DNA from: an uncultured Oscillospiraceae bacterium
Lineage (GTDB): Bacteria > Bacillota > Clostridia > Oscillospirales > Acutalibacteraceae
Assembly (NCBI GenBank): GCA_900549825.1
Contig: URQB01000024.1
Span: forward strand, 1 to 30,618
Direction of reading: 5' to 3'
Length of the DNA stretch: 30,618 nt
Shown piece by piece: positions 1-8,454 of the stretch. Each line of letters opens with the position of its first letter. Position 1 is the first letter of the stretch. Position numbers and translations under genes: made by a program. The notes beneath the pieces are model-generated. The model made no database searches. It saw only the letters and a list, made by a program, of their open reading frames with translations, and was not told the origin of the DNA.

Positions 1-35
1 GAAACTTCCATTTCGCAACGCGCCGTTCCTTCCAT
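1..35 (-). CDS. Start of an unidentified gene, truncated by the window edge
   Basis: Reading leftward, an AAGGATG Shine-Dalgarno-like stretch lies a few bases before an ATG at 35-33. Eleven open codons follow to the edge (MEGTARCEMEV). The start lies 40 bases after the stop of the GH89 gene on the same strand, so the two are probably co-transcribed. Too little is visible to name the product. The same AAGGATG-type ribosome site recurs before several genes here, which supports this being a true start. Confidence 0.45.
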   Translation of the reverse strand, partial: MEGTARCEMEV

Positions 36-75
36 AGCTATCATCCTTCTGAAGCAGCATCCTGTTAGAAACCGG

Positions 76-2715
76 CTAACAAGAAAAAGCCAGCGCCTGC
101 TGTGCAAGCTCCCTCAAATCCTTTCCGTTCGGTTCCACAGGATAGGGATTGCGTGCGAGCACCCAGTTCCATTCCATCCGGAACCAGTCCTCCGCCTGCT
201 CCTGTTCGCTGCGGCGGTCCTGCTCCCCACCGGTAAGCTCCGCCCGGCGGAGGGCCACCCACTTCTCCCACCGCGGACGGTAGAAATCACTCGTCAACCC
301 CGCCCACTGCTTGTTGGAATAGTCGCGCAGGCCGCCCTCGTTCGCCTGCCGCATCGCGCCCCAGGTAGTGATCAGGGCGCGGGCATTGAACTCGTAGAGG
401 TCTCGGGTGAAATCGTCCGTCCCCGCCGTGAGCTCCTGTGCCCCACGCAGCCATGTGCCGAGCAGGAACTCCCTGCGTGTGCCGAGCACCTGCTCCGTCA
501 GGTCGATGAGACGGAAAAACCGGGCGCTGTAGTCGTCGAATACCGCAAGATTCTTCTCCCGATATGCCCGTGCCATGGAATTGTGATATTCCTGCGCCGT
601 GTTGGAAAGCACCTGTTTCAGGCAGTCCGCAAGGTCGAAAAGATAGCCGTCGCTCTGCTTGAGTATCTCATAATCTTCCAGCAGCAGCCGCACGGCCTGC
701 TCGAATGCATGCTTGTCGTAGCCAATGACCGCCGTTCCCCAGGAGGAGGCGGAGCGGATCTGGAACGCGGGGCGCGCGTTGACCACGGATTCCGGCGCAC
801 CCTCGCCGTTGTGGTTGAGGGAAGGGTGATAAACCGTTTTGCGCAGCAGGCAGAAGGCCTCCTGCGCCGCTTTGCTCTGAGCGCCGTAGCGCCGGGTGGT
901 ATACCGGGCGAGCCACGCGTCCGGCTCAATGGGAAAAAGCCTATCCGGCGTATCGCTCCAGATCGTTTCAAAAAACAGATCGAAAAGAACGGGATTGCTG
1001 AACGTCGCCTCCGGCGTGATGCCGATGCCCGCCATGCATTTGGCGGTGTTTGCGGCGCGGGCGACCTCGCTCGCGACGGTATCCATATGCCCGTTGAGGC
1101 CCATACGCCCGCCAAAATTATTGAGCATGCACCACAGCCACGGGGTATTGTCAAACTCGCCGCCCGCCCAGGTTTCCCAATGCGGGCGCGCCTCCGCATA
1201 AAGGTCGAGCACCAGCGCGTGCTCCTTACGCCCGCGCAGGCCATGCAGCAGGGCTTTGGAAGGATTCTCCCCCCACGACTGGATCACCCACACACTCTGC
1301 GGATCGTTTTGGAGCATTTCATCAAGCACGACCTGAGCCATCTTTTTCGGGGACATACCTCCGTTTTTCCCGCCTTCATGGAAGGGATCGGTCGCGTAAT
1401 AGTGGCTCACATCGCCGAACACCTCGCGCTGGCAGCGGTAGAACAGCGCGGCAAGGTCGCGGTAGGCCTGCGTGGTGGTCTTGAGCATGGCAGGGCGCGG
1501 GAAACCGTTCCAGAGCCCCTGCCTGATAATCTTCGCGTTTTTCACTTTCTGTGTGATATCGGCGGGCACCATACCGCTGTAGCCCTGCAAAACGGGCTGC
1601 ATGCCCAGGCGGCGCATCATGAGATGATTATGCCGCGCAAGGCGGGTGCGCGAAGCGAACCAGCTATCGTGCACCGGGCCGCCAAAGCCGCTGATATTCG
1701 CCATATAGGCCCAGGCGTAGTAGGCGGGGCCTGCGATAAAATCCTTGCATTCCATGTGTGAATAGCCGAGCGCGCCGAGGAAGCGCCGCCAGACCTCTTC
1801 CTGCGCCGTAATATCGAGCACGAGATTGACCCCGTTCATGGCGAGCCAGTAGAGCTCGCGCTTCCACTGAGCTTCGCCCCAGAAGGCCATGGTGTAGGAA
1901 AGCGTGCAGTAATTGTAGCTGTAGCGCAGGGAAAACGGCGTTTCGCGGCGCACGCCCTCCCCCACCGGGACAGGACCGCCCGGCAGATTGACCTGCGCGC
2001 TCATCTGCGAAACGTGCGCGTTGCAGAAATATTTGAGATAGTGGTGGAAGCCCACGGCCAGGCAGACGCCGGTACGGCCGGTGATGACGATTTTGCCATT
2101 CTGATCGGAGAGCGTAAAATAATCCTGCCCCGGCTTTTGATCATTCTCCGCAAGGCGCAGCAAAAACCAATCCGCGCGTGCCTCACCAACCGTATCGGCG
2201 ATCAGCTCACGCACCTCGCACAGGGTATCCTCCTGCGTGACAGGCACGTTAAATTGGGACTGCTCATAATCCTCCACGGGGACAAATGCCGCCGGTTCGC
2301 AGGCTTGCCCGGTGGGCTCGCCATAGGCCTCCACGCCGCAGAGCACCGCGCCGTCCGCCGCGCTATTATAGGTCACGCGTACACGCAGAAAACGGGCCTC
2401 ACAGTCGACAGCGAAGGCATCCCCCTGCGGCGGACAGGGTGCTTCCTCTGTCTTCTGCGCAATCCGGGCAAAATTCGAGCCGTCTAAGCTCGCATAGACG
2501 TCGAAGCGCGACGCTCCCTCCGCCGGCGTGTGAATCACAAGCTCAGAAAGCCTGTAGCAACCTTCCAGGTCGATCTGCGCATAGGCCGGGTAGAGCACGG
2601 AGCACCAGCGGGTGGCGGGGTTGCCGTCCGTGATGCAGGATGCCGTCTCCCGGTTTTCATTGGTGTGGACGGGCTTGCGGAGGGCCAGATCGGTACCAGG
2701 GGAAGCGATGGGCAT
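76..2715 (-). CDS. Alpha-N-acetylglucosaminidase, GH89, with N-terminal F5/8 type C-like domain
   Basis: This 879-aa enzyme is predicted to release terminal alpha-linked GlcNAc, for example from mucin O-glycans or heparan-type chains. Residues about 1-130 form a discoidin (F5/8 type C)-like beta domain with the phrase ASCITDGNPATRW. The GH89 NAGLU body follows. By comparison with human NAGLU, the acid/base is E447 (in DPFHEGG) and the nucleophile is E569 (in GITPEA). Hallmarks also include the FWGEAQWKRELYWLAMNGVN and NNFGGRMGLNGH phrases. No signal peptide or sorting signal is visible, so the enzyme looks cytoplasmic, unlike the secreted clostridial GH89 enzymes. The start at 2715 is chosen because GGGAGGA (2722-2728) lies six bases upstream; an ATG at 2730 would leave this site inside the gene. 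The kinase at 25149-26252 could act on released N-acetylhexosamines, but the genes are distant. Confidence 0.9.
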   Translation of the reverse strand: MPIASPGTDLALRKPVHTNENRETASCITDGNPATRWCSVLYPAYAQIDLEGCYRLSELVIHTPAEGASRFDVYASLDGSNFARIAQKTEEAPCPPQGDAFAVDCEARFLRVRVTYNSAADGAVLCGVEAYGEPTGQACEPAAFVPVEDYEQSQFNVPVTQEDTLCEVRELIADTVGEARADWFLLRLAENDQKPGQDYFTLSDQNGKIVITGRTGVCLAVGFHHYLKYFCNAHVSQMSAQVNLPGGPVPVGEGVRRETPFSLRYSYNYCTLSYTMAFWGEAQWKRELYWLAMNGVNLVLDITAQEEVWRRFLGALGYSHMECKDFIAGPAYYAWAYMANISGFGGPVHDSWFASRTRLARHNHLMMRRLGMQPVLQGYSGMVPADITQKVKNAKIIRQGLWNGFPRPAMLKTTTQAYRDLAALFYRCQREVFGDVSHYYATDPFHEGGKNGGMSPKKMAQVVLDEMLQNDPQSVWVIQSWGENPSKALLHGLRGRKEHALVLDLYAEARPHWETWAGGEFDNTPWLWCMLNNFGGRMGLNGHMDTVASEVARAANTAKCMAGIGITPEATFSNPVLFDLFFETIWSDTPDRLFPIEPDAWLARYTTRRYGAQSKAAQEAFCLLRKTVYHPSLNHNGEGAPESVVNARPAFQIRSASSWGTAVIGYDKHAFEQAVRLLLEDYEILKQSDGYLFDLADCLKQVLSNTAQEYHNSMARAYREKNLAVFDDYSARFFRLIDLTEQVLGTRREFLLGTWLRGAQELTAGTDDFTRDLYEFNARALITTWGAMRQANEGGLRDYSNKQWAGLTSDFYRPRWEKWVALRRAELTGGEQDRRSEQEQAEDWFRMEWNWVLARNPYPVEPNGKDLRELAQQALAFSC

Positions 2716-2783
2716 AGAGATTCCTCCCATGTTTCAAATTTCTTGCTCATGTTTCCGGGCGGCGGGAAAGCTGTTCCTATTTT

Positions 2784-2811
2784 ATAATACAGCCACAGCC
2801 CTCCCTGTGAA
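2784..2811 (-). promoter_or_regulatory. Candidate promoter of the GH89 gene
   Basis: On the minus strand TTCACA (2811-2806) is followed after 16 bases by TATTAT (2789-2784). It is the only convincing -35/-10 pair before the GH89 gene. The -35 lies in the loop of the ftsK terminator hairpin and the -10 lies just after its stem. Confidence 0.4.
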
Positions 2812-2826
2812 AGGAGAACTGTGGCT
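2791..2826 (-). terminator. Hairpin after ftsK, likely terminator
   Basis: The arms AGCCACAG (2791-2798) and CTGTGGCT (2819-2826) enclose an inner CTCC/GGAG pair. The stem begins six bases past the ftsK stop codon. The minus-strand sequence after it is AT-rich but has no long U run, so termination may be incomplete. Confidence 0.55.
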
Positions 2827-2831
2827 CTTGT

Positions 2832-5375
2832 TTATTCATCCAAACCGTCTTCATCCCGCGCCGCCGGGATGTCGTCCGACATTGCGTTCATCTCCAGCCA
2901 CTGCTGCTTGGAGATGAGCACCTTGCGCGGCTTGCTGCCCTCAAACGGGCCGACAATGCCGCGCGACTCCAGCTCGTCCACCAGACGGGCCGCGCGCGCA
3001 TACCCTAAGCGCAGCCGCCTTTGCAGGAGCGTAGTAGAGGCCATCTGCGCCTCCACGACCACTTCGATGGCCTTGGGGAGCATCTCGTCGGAATCCTCTC
3101 CATCCTCGGCCTCCGCCGCGCCACCGCCCTTTTTTTTCTCTGCGGCGGCCTGCCGGTCGATCTCCTGGATGACCTCATCGCTGTAATCAGCCTTCTCCTG
3201 CTCCTTGATGAAGTCCACAACCGATTCCACCTCGCCGTCGGAGAGGAAACAGCCCTGGATGCGCACGGGCTTGGAGGTGCCGACGGGGCTGAAGAGCATA
3301 TCGCCGTTGCCGAGCAGCTTCTCTGCGCCGGTCATATCGAGGATCGTGCGCGAATCCACCTGCGAGGAGACAGAGAGCGCAATCCGGCTTGGGATATTCG
3401 CCTTGATGATGCCGGTGATCACGTCGACGGACGGGCGCTGCGTCGCGATAACAAGATGCATGCCCGCCGCGCGCGCCATCTGGGCGAGGCGGCAGATGGA
3501 ATCCTCTACCTCATTGGGCGCGGCCATCATCAGGTCGGACAATTCGTCGATAAAAATGACGACGCTCGGCAGCGGCTTTTTCTCCGGATCCTTTTTGCAG
3601 AGCTTATTGTAGCCCGCCATATCGCGCACGTTATTGTCCGCAAAGAGCTTATAGCGGTTGAGCATCTCCGTCACCGCCCAGCCGAGCGCGCCCGCCGCCT
3701 TGCGCGGATCGGACACGACGGGCACCAGCAGGTGCGGGATGCCGTTATAGATGCTCAGCTCGACCTTCTTCGGGTCGATCATGAGGAGCTTTACCTCATC
3801 CGGGCGGGCATTATAGAGGATGCTGACGATCATCGAGTTCAGACAGACGGACTTACCGGAGCCCGTGGTGCCCGCAATGAGCAGATGGGGCATCTTGGCA
3901 AGGTCCGCACAGGTGATGTTACCCGCGATATCCTTGCCGAGGGCGACGTTCAGCTTGCTTTTTGCCTGCTGGAAGGCGGGCGTTTCGATGATCTCGCGCA
4001 GCGTTACCATGGTGCGCGTACGGTTCGGGATTTCAATGCCCACGGCGGCCTTGTTCGGGATCGGTGCTTCGATGCGTACCCCGGAGGCTGCAAGGTTCAG
4101 GGCGATATCGTCCGCAAGGTTGGAGATGCGGTTGATACGCACACCCGCGGAGGGCTGCAATTCGTAGCGCGTAACAGCGGGACCGCGGCTGATATCCACG
4201 ATTTTTGTCTCCACACCGAAGCTTTTCAGCGTGTCGACCAGCTTGCGGGCGTTCGCCTTGAGCTCCTCGCTGTAATTGAAGGAATCCGTGATCTGCGGCT
4301 TTTCCAGGCAATCGTAGGATGGGAGCGCATAATCCGCGCCGTTTTCCCGCGCGCGGGGCACGGACTCCTCCCGGACGGGAGCCGCGGCGGCAGGCTTTGT
4401 CGCCTTGCGGATGATATCGTCGAGCGCAAAGGGGGGCTGCGGCGCTTTCTCCGGCTCCTGTACATCCAAAGGCGCCTCATCCGGTTCCGCCGCCACAACG
4501 GGCGCATCCACAGCAGAGGCCTCCCCTTCGGCTTCCCAGGCCCCCGTTCCAAATAAAACCTCAGGCGGCAGATCGGGCAGCGGGGCAGTGGAACCGGGCA
4601 CGTCCAGCGGGACATCCGGATCGAAGCCCCGCTTCCAATGATGGCGGCGCGGCCTCTCCCGCTGAGGCCGCGGCGAAGCGGGCGGCATGCGTTCCGGCAG
4701 CTCTTCCGGCTCTTCCTCCGGCTCATGGGAGCGCTTCTCCCGCGGTGGACGGGGATGTTCCTCCCGCTCCTGCAAATGCTGCGCGATCAGCGGCCAGCAC
4801 AGCAGCGTCAGATCGACGAGCATCAATAGAATCACCGTAACGGCGGCGGGCGCTCTCCCAAAGAAAAGCAGAATGCCGCCCAGCGACGCACCGACGGCGC
4901 CGCCGCCCACACCGCCGAAGCCGAGGGCGTAAGCGTCCTTCAAATCCTCCGCCCAGCTCATGCCAACGGTATCATGGCTGAGGATATGTAACGCGCTGCT
5001 CAGCAGCAGGATCAAAATGGCAAGCTGAACACCGCGCATCACCTGCGGCTTCTGCACGCGGCGCAAAAACAGCAGCACGGCAAAATAGATCAAAAGGCCG
5101 ATCCATAAAAACACGCACCAGCCGAATACGCCCAGCAGGAAACCCTGTACCGCGCTCCAAAGGCTCTGCCCCGGCACAACGGCAAGGCAAAACAGAAACA
5201 CGGCCAGAAACAGCAATAAAACGCCGTCCCGCTGCCCGGCGCGCCTGAGGCGGCGCTCCTCCTCCGCCTGGCGCGCCTTCGCGGACTGGCGGGGGCTGGT
5301 TTTCGGCTTCCCCTTCCCGTTTGTGCCGGTCTTTTTATTTGCCGCAGAGGGCTTTTTTTTCGTCTGACTGGCCAT
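2832..5375 (-). CDS. ftsK: DNA translocase FtsK/SpoIIIE
   Basis: This 847-aa membrane-anchored ATPase pumps chromosomal DNA through the division or sporulation septum. A Lys/Ser-rich N-terminus is followed by about four membrane helices (residues about 45-175). A long Pro/Glu/Arg-rich linker runs to about residue 370. The FtsK motor has Walker A GTTGSGKSV (K508) and Walker B VVIFIDE (D610), and contains the ATQRPSVDVITG segment. A C-terminal winged-helix gamma domain (about 775-835) reads LLQRRLRLGYARAARLVDEL. The start at 5375 is preferred over ATG 5387, because AAAGGA abuts the earlier codon and has an 11-base gap to the later one. Its neighbours tepA and ylzJ match the Bacillus tepA-ylzJ-spoIIIE order, so a SpoIIIE-like sporulation role is possible, but sequence alone cannot separate it from FtsK. 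Confidence 0.95.
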   Translation of the reverse strand: MASQTKKKPSAANKKTGTNGKGKPKTSPRQSAKARQAEEERRLRRAGQRDGVLLLFLAVFLFCLAVVPGQSLWSAVQGFLLGVFGWCVFLWIGLLIYFAVLLFLRRVQKPQVMRGVQLAILILLLSSALHILSHDTVGMSWAEDLKDAYALGFGGVGGGAVGASLGGILLFFGRAPAAVTVILLMLVDLTLLCWPLIAQHLQEREEHPRPPREKRSHEPEEEPEELPERMPPASPRPQRERPRRHHWKRGFDPDVPLDVPGSTAPLPDLPPEVLFGTGAWEAEGEASAVDAPVVAAEPDEAPLDVQEPEKAPQPPFALDDIIRKATKPAAAAPVREESVPRARENGADYALPSYDCLEKPQITDSFNYSEELKANARKLVDTLKSFGVETKIVDISRGPAVTRYELQPSAGVRINRISNLADDIALNLAASGVRIEAPIPNKAAVGIEIPNRTRTMVTLREIIETPAFQQAKSKLNVALGKDIAGNITCADLAKMPHLLIAGTTGSGKSVCLNSMIVSILYNARPDEVKLLMIDPKKVELSIYNGIPHLLVPVVSDPRKAAGALGWAVTEMLNRYKLFADNNVRDMAGYNKLCKKDPEKKPLPSVVIFIDELSDLMMAAPNEVEDSICRLAQMARAAGMHLVIATQRPSVDVITGIIKANIPSRIALSVSSQVDSRTILDMTGAEKLLGNGDMLFSPVGTSKPVRIQGCFLSDGEVESVVDFIKEQEKADYSDEVIQEIDRQAAAEKKKGGGAAEAEDGEDSDEMLPKAIEVVVEAQMASTTLLQRRLRLGYARAARLVDELESRGIVGPFEGSKPRKVLISKQQWLEMNAMSDDIPAARDEDGLDE

Positions 5376-5481
5376 TGCGATAAACATCCTTTCGGCCCGG
5401 AAGGCTGGAAGCGCTACCGCTTCAAGCCCTTTACGCCGTTATATTGAAGCAAAAGTTCCCTTTTCCGCTGCGGCCGGCACA

Positions 5482-6354
5482 TCAGACGATTCCCGCGTAT
5501 TCAAGCGCGCTGAAAATCACGACCGCCGTGCCGAGCACGAGGCAATAATAACCGAAAAATTTGAACTTATCCTTTTTGACGAGCCATTCGAGCGCCTTGA
5601 TCGCCGCCACCCCGACAACTGCCGCAACCACGACGCCGATGATCACATACGCCCATTCGACCGGCTCCGGGGAGGCAATGGCGTCCTTAAACTCCATCAG
5701 GTTCGCCGCGAGAATGGCCGGGATGCCGAGGATAAAGGAATACTGCACCATGTAGTCGCGATTGACGCCGCACATCATGCCGGTGGCGATCGTCGAGCCG
5801 GAGCGGGATACGCCGGGCAGGCTCGCCGCGAGCATCTGCGCAAGGCCGACAGCCACTGCGTCTCTACCCTCCACCTGATCATGCACCTTGCGGCGCTGAT
5901 ACCGCCAGGTGCCAAACAGGAGCAGGAAGGCCGTGAAGAGGAAGCAGAAACCCTCCACCATGACATCGTTATCCTCCGCGAGGCCGCCGACGGCGTCCAT
6001 GAGGCTGCGCCCGCCGCCGACCGGCAGGAGAAGCAATAGCAGCGGCACGCAGGAGATGACGAACATCACGAGCATATGCTGCGTTGCGTCTATATTCTTC
6101 CACTTGAATTTCCCGGTCAAAATATCCTTCAGCATGGAAAACAGCGCCACGATCAGCTTCCAGATCGTTTTGTAATACACCAGGAAAACGGCAAGCAGCG
6201 TGCCCATATGGAGCATGACGGAAAAGAAAAGGGAGCCTTCCCCGCTGATATGTAAAAAGTGCTGCGCGAGCGAGAGATGCCCGCTGCTCGAGATCGGCAA
6301 AAATTCGGTGACTCCCTGCACAATGCCGAGGATGATTGCTTTGAGAACCGTCAT
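5482..6354 (-). CDS. uppP: Undecaprenyl-diphosphatase UppP/BacA
   Basis: This 290-aa polytopic membrane phosphatase converts undecaprenyl diphosphate to the monophosphate. It recycles the lipid carrier for peptidoglycan and can confer bacitracin tolerance. The N-terminal signature GVTEFLPISSSGHL lies at residues 14-27 and the second signature PGVSRSGST at 180-188. Both are the BacA/UppP active-site segments, with E17 and R184 as key residues. About seven or eight hydrophobic segments are visible. The start at 6354 has GGAGG ten bases upstream; a longer reading to 6570 would overlap ylzJ and has no family similarity. It lies between ylzJ and ftsK, all on the same strand, with about 100-base gaps on each side. 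Confidence 0.95.
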   Translation of the reverse strand: MTVLKAIILGIVQGVTEFLPISSSGHLSLAQHFLHISGEGSLFFSVMLHMGTLLAVFLVYYKTIWKLIVALFSMLKDILTGKFKWKNIDATQHMLVMFVISCVPLLLLLLPVGGGRSLMDAVGGLAEDNDVMVEGFCFLFTAFLLLFGTWRYQRRKVHDQVEGRDAVAVGLAQMLAASLPGVSRSGSTIATGMMCGVNRDYMVQYSFILGIPAILAANLMEFKDAIASPEPVEWAYVIIGVVVAAVVGVAAIKALEWLVKKDKFKFFGYYCLVLGTAVVIFSALEYAGIV

Positions 6355-6455
6355 CTGAACTGACCCTCCAAATTCTGAAATAATCATATGGCTTTCTCTA
6401 TATGTATCCTTCCCGCACCGTGCGCATGACGGGCGGCAAGGCGTTGTATTCCGCT

Positions 6456-6662
6456 TTATTTTTTGCCCGGCCGGTAAACACTGCCCGGCGCGAGGCCGGG
6501 ATCGAGATAGTCGAACGGATTCGTCGAAATCAGGCTTTGGATAACCGGCCCGTCCGGGCTGTCCGTACACTCTACGCCGCCGCAGCCGCGCGGATAAAAC
6601 GCCGGGCGGGCAATGGGCTCCGGCGGGAAGATATCGGATTCGGAAATGATGGTGTGAAGCAT
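6456..6662 (-). CDS. ylzJ: YlzJ-like small protein
   Basis: This 68-aa protein begins MLHTIISESDIFPPE, in keeping with the short YlzJ-like family found between tepA and spoIIIE in Bacillus. Function is unknown. The ATG at 6662 is one base beyond the TAA of tepA, and a GAGGGTGG ribosome site lies inside the tepA end, so translation is coupled. The sequence is Pro/Gly-rich, with a CGGVEC pair and no membrane segment. The assignment rests mainly on the N-terminal motif and gene order. Confidence 0.75.
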   Translation of the reverse strand: MLHTIISESDIFPPEPIARPAFYPRGCGGVECTDSPDGPVIQSLISTNPFDYLDPGLAPGSVYRPGKK

Positions 6663-6663
6663 A

Positions 6664-7443
6664 TTATTGTCCACCCTCTTTTCCCTTCTCCTGCTCAATG
6701 AGGCCGTACAGGCAATCCATTGCGTCCGATAAGCCGCCGAGCGAATCGATCAGCCCCTCCTTGACGGCATCTTCACCATTTAACACAGTGCCGACATCCA
6801 TCATCAGCTCCCCCGTCTCCATCATCAGGCGGCGGAATTCATCAGACGTGATATTGGAATTTTCACAGACGAAGCGGACGATGCGCTCCTGCATCTTATC
6901 GAAATAGGAGAGCGTCTGCGGCACGCCGATAACGAGCCCGTTCATGCGCACGGGATGGATGGTCATCGTGGCGGACGGCACAATAAACGACCGCTTTGCC
7001 GAAACCGCCAGCGGTACGCCGATGGAATGGCCGCCGCCGAGCACGAGCGAAACGGTCGGCTTTTTCATTCCGGCGATCAGTTCCGCAATGGCGAGCCCCG
7101 CTTCGATATCGCCGCCGACGGTATTGAGGATGATGAGCAGGCCCTCGATCTCCTTGCTCTCCTCAATGGCGACGAGCTGCGGGATCACATGCTCATACTT
7201 GGTCGTCTTATTCTGAGGAGGCAGGATATAGTGGCCTTCGATCTGGCCGATGATGGTCAGGCAGTGGATATAATGGCCGTTTTTATCCACCGTGATCGAG
7301 CCGGTCTCAATGATCTGGCGGATATCGTCCTGTACCTGGCCGCTGTTGTCACCGTTATTGTCTGTGTTCTCCTGCTCCGGCTCCGGAGCGGATAGTGGAG
7401 GCTGATCGGTAGTAAATGCTGTTGCCTGCTTTGCTTCTGACAT
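6664..7443 (-). CDS. tepA: ClpP-family serine protease, TepA-like
   Basis: This 259-aa protein belongs to the ClpP/crotonase-fold translocation-enhancing protease family. Residues 1-40 are an acidic, Gln/Asn-rich tail. The protease core follows, with the substrate-binding NTVGGDIEAGLAIAELI stretch. The likely nucleophile is S140 in LGGGHSIG and the catalytic histidine H163 in TIHPVR; the triad acid is probably the Asp of MMDVG, before the NGEDAVKEGLID segment. It has no signal peptide and should act in the cytosol or at the inner membrane face. In Bacillus the relative TepA is described as helping protein export and spore development; whether that applies here is not shown by the sequence. 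AAGGGAG lies nine bases before the start. It is first in the tepA-ylzJ-uppP-ftsK unit. Confidence 0.88.
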   Translation of the reverse strand: MSEAKQATAFTTDQPPLSAPEPEQENTDNNGDNSGQVQDDIRQIIETGSITVDKNGHYIHCLTIIGQIEGHYILPPQNKTTKYEHVIPQLVAIEESKEIEGLLIILNTVGGDIEAGLAIAELIAGMKKPTVSLVLGGGHSIGVPLAVSAKRSFIVPSATMTIHPVRMNGLVIGVPQTLSYFDKMQERIVRFVCENSNITSDEFRRLMMETGELMMDVGTVLNGEDAVKEGLIDSLGGLSDAMDCLYGLIEQEKGKEGGQ

Positions 7444-7548
7444 TGTGAAAGGCTCCCTTCCGTTGCTGTTTGCGTTGCTATTGTGCCCGGAAAAGGAAGG
7501 GTTATCACAAAAGAGACCACTGGCCTTTCCAAAAATGCCTGACGGTTT

Positions 7549-7577
7549 ATTATACCAGTTTTTTGGTGGAAGGGCAA
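7549..7577 (-). promoter_or_regulatory. Promoter of the tepA-ylzJ-uppP-ftsK unit
   Basis: The minus strand has TTGCCC (7577-7572), a 17-base spacer and a perfect TATAAT (7554-7549). This gives a leader of roughly 100 bases before tepA. A short T-run and CCAGTGG repeats occur in the leader but no known riboswitch was recognised. Confidence 0.65.
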
Positions 7578-7701
7578 CTATACAATCGATGCTGAAACAG
7601 CTTGCTTTTTATCGGTCAAAAGGGAAAAAGACGGAATGGACAGCCGGTCTTTTGCAGAAAAATCATCTCCCCGTCCGCGCGCTTTTCGTCGTTGTGCCAT
7701 C

Positions 7702-7729
7702 TTGTATTTTAGACAGCGAATGCTATAAT
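7702..7729 (+). promoter_or_regulatory. Promoter of the ferritin gene
   Basis: TTGTAT (7702-7707) is separated by 16 bases from TATAAT (7724-7729), with an extended TGC before the -10. The ATG lies about 45 bases past the expected start of transcription. The -35, spacer length and extended -10 are identical to those of the V-ATPase promoter. No obvious Fur or PerR box was recognised. The remaining 7578-7701 stretch holds nothing I can name. Confidence 0.75.
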
Positions 7730-7781
7730 GAATACATGATCGGATCCCTATTTTTGTATGATTAGAAAGGAGTACTATGTG

Positions 7782-8294
7782 ATGTTGAACGAAAAGGTTG
7801 CCCAGTTATTGAACACACAGATCAATAAGGAGCTGTATTCGGCTTACCTGTATCTCCATTTTGCAAATTATTATGTGGAGCAGGGCCTCAACGGGTTTGC
7901 CAACTGGTATCAGGTACAGGCGCAGGAAGAGCGCGACCACGCGCTGTTGATGGTCCAGTACCTGCAAAATAACGATGCCAAAGTCACCTTTGAGGCGGTC
8001 GCACAGCCTGACGCCCTGCTCCAGGAGAACCTGGATCCCCTGAAGGCCGGCCTTGCGCATGAGCAATATGTCACCAGCCTGATTCATACCATTTATGAAG
8101 CGGCCTATGAGGCCAAGGACTACCGCACCATGCAGTTTCTTGACTGGTTTGTCAAGGAGCAGGGCGAGGAGGAAACGAACGCTTCTGATCTTGTAAAAAA
8201 GATGGAGCTGTTCGGCACGGATGCAAAAGGTCTTTATATGCTGGATCAGGAGCTGGCAGCCCGTACCTATGCCGCACCCAGCCTGACCTTATGA
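7782..8294 (+). CDS. ftnA: Non-heme ferritin, iron storage
   Basis: This 170-aa protein is a four-helix ferritin that oxidises Fe(II) and stores it as a mineral in a 24-mer shell in the cytosol. The ferroxidase ligands fall at the positions seen in E. coli FtnA: E17 (NKELYSAY), E50 and H53 (QEERDHA), with a further Glu in the KEQGEEE segment of the fourth helix. There are no heme-binding features, and length is normal for the family. The start at 7782 is fixed by GAAAGGAG nine bases upstream; an ATG at 7758 lies before this site. It is monocistronic, between its own promoter and a strong hairpin. Confidence 0.95.
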   Translation: MLNEKVAQLLNTQINKELYSAYLYLHFANYYVEQGLNGFANWYQVQAQEERDHALLMVQYLQNNDAKVTFEAVAQPDALLQENLDPLKAGLAHEQYVTSLIHTIYEAAYEAKDYRTMQFLDWFVKEQGEEETNASDLVKKMELFGTDAKGLYMLDQELAARTYAAPSLTL

Positions 8295-8362
8295 GCCGGG
8301 ATTCCGGATCGGCGGAAGACTCTCGTGTTACAGGCCGGGACGCACTGTTTTAATCACAAATA

Positions 8363-8412
8363 AAACGAACCTGAAGGAGAAGAACAGGCTCTTTCAGGTT
8401 CGTTTCTTTTTT
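8363..8412. terminator. Bidirectional terminator between ferritin and V-ATPase operons
   Basis: A perfect 13-bp stem (8363-8375 with 8393-8405), extended by four more pairs, is followed by a T-run at 8407-8412. On the other strand the same stem is followed by TTTTATTT. It can stop transcription of the ferritin gene rightward and of the V-ATPase operon leftward. Confidence 0.9.
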
Positions 8413-8454
8413 CAGTCAAATGACAGAGGCCGCACGAAAGCGGGCGGCATGCTG

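Noticed and set aside
583..1761. A 392-codon plus-strand frame in the GH89 gene
   Set aside because: It is antisense to catalytic regions of GH89 and shows no domain-like sequence.
3021..4556. A 511-codon plus-strand frame opposite ftsK
   Set aside because: Antisense shadow of the motor domain with no ribosome site.
5401..5427. A terminator between uppP and ftsK
   Set aside because: An imperfect GGCT...AGCC hairpin is present but no U-tract follows and the genes are likely co-transcribed.
7445..7765. A 106-codon plus-strand frame before ferritin
   Set aside because: It covers both promoters of the divergent region, has no ribosome site and reads like non-coding sequence.
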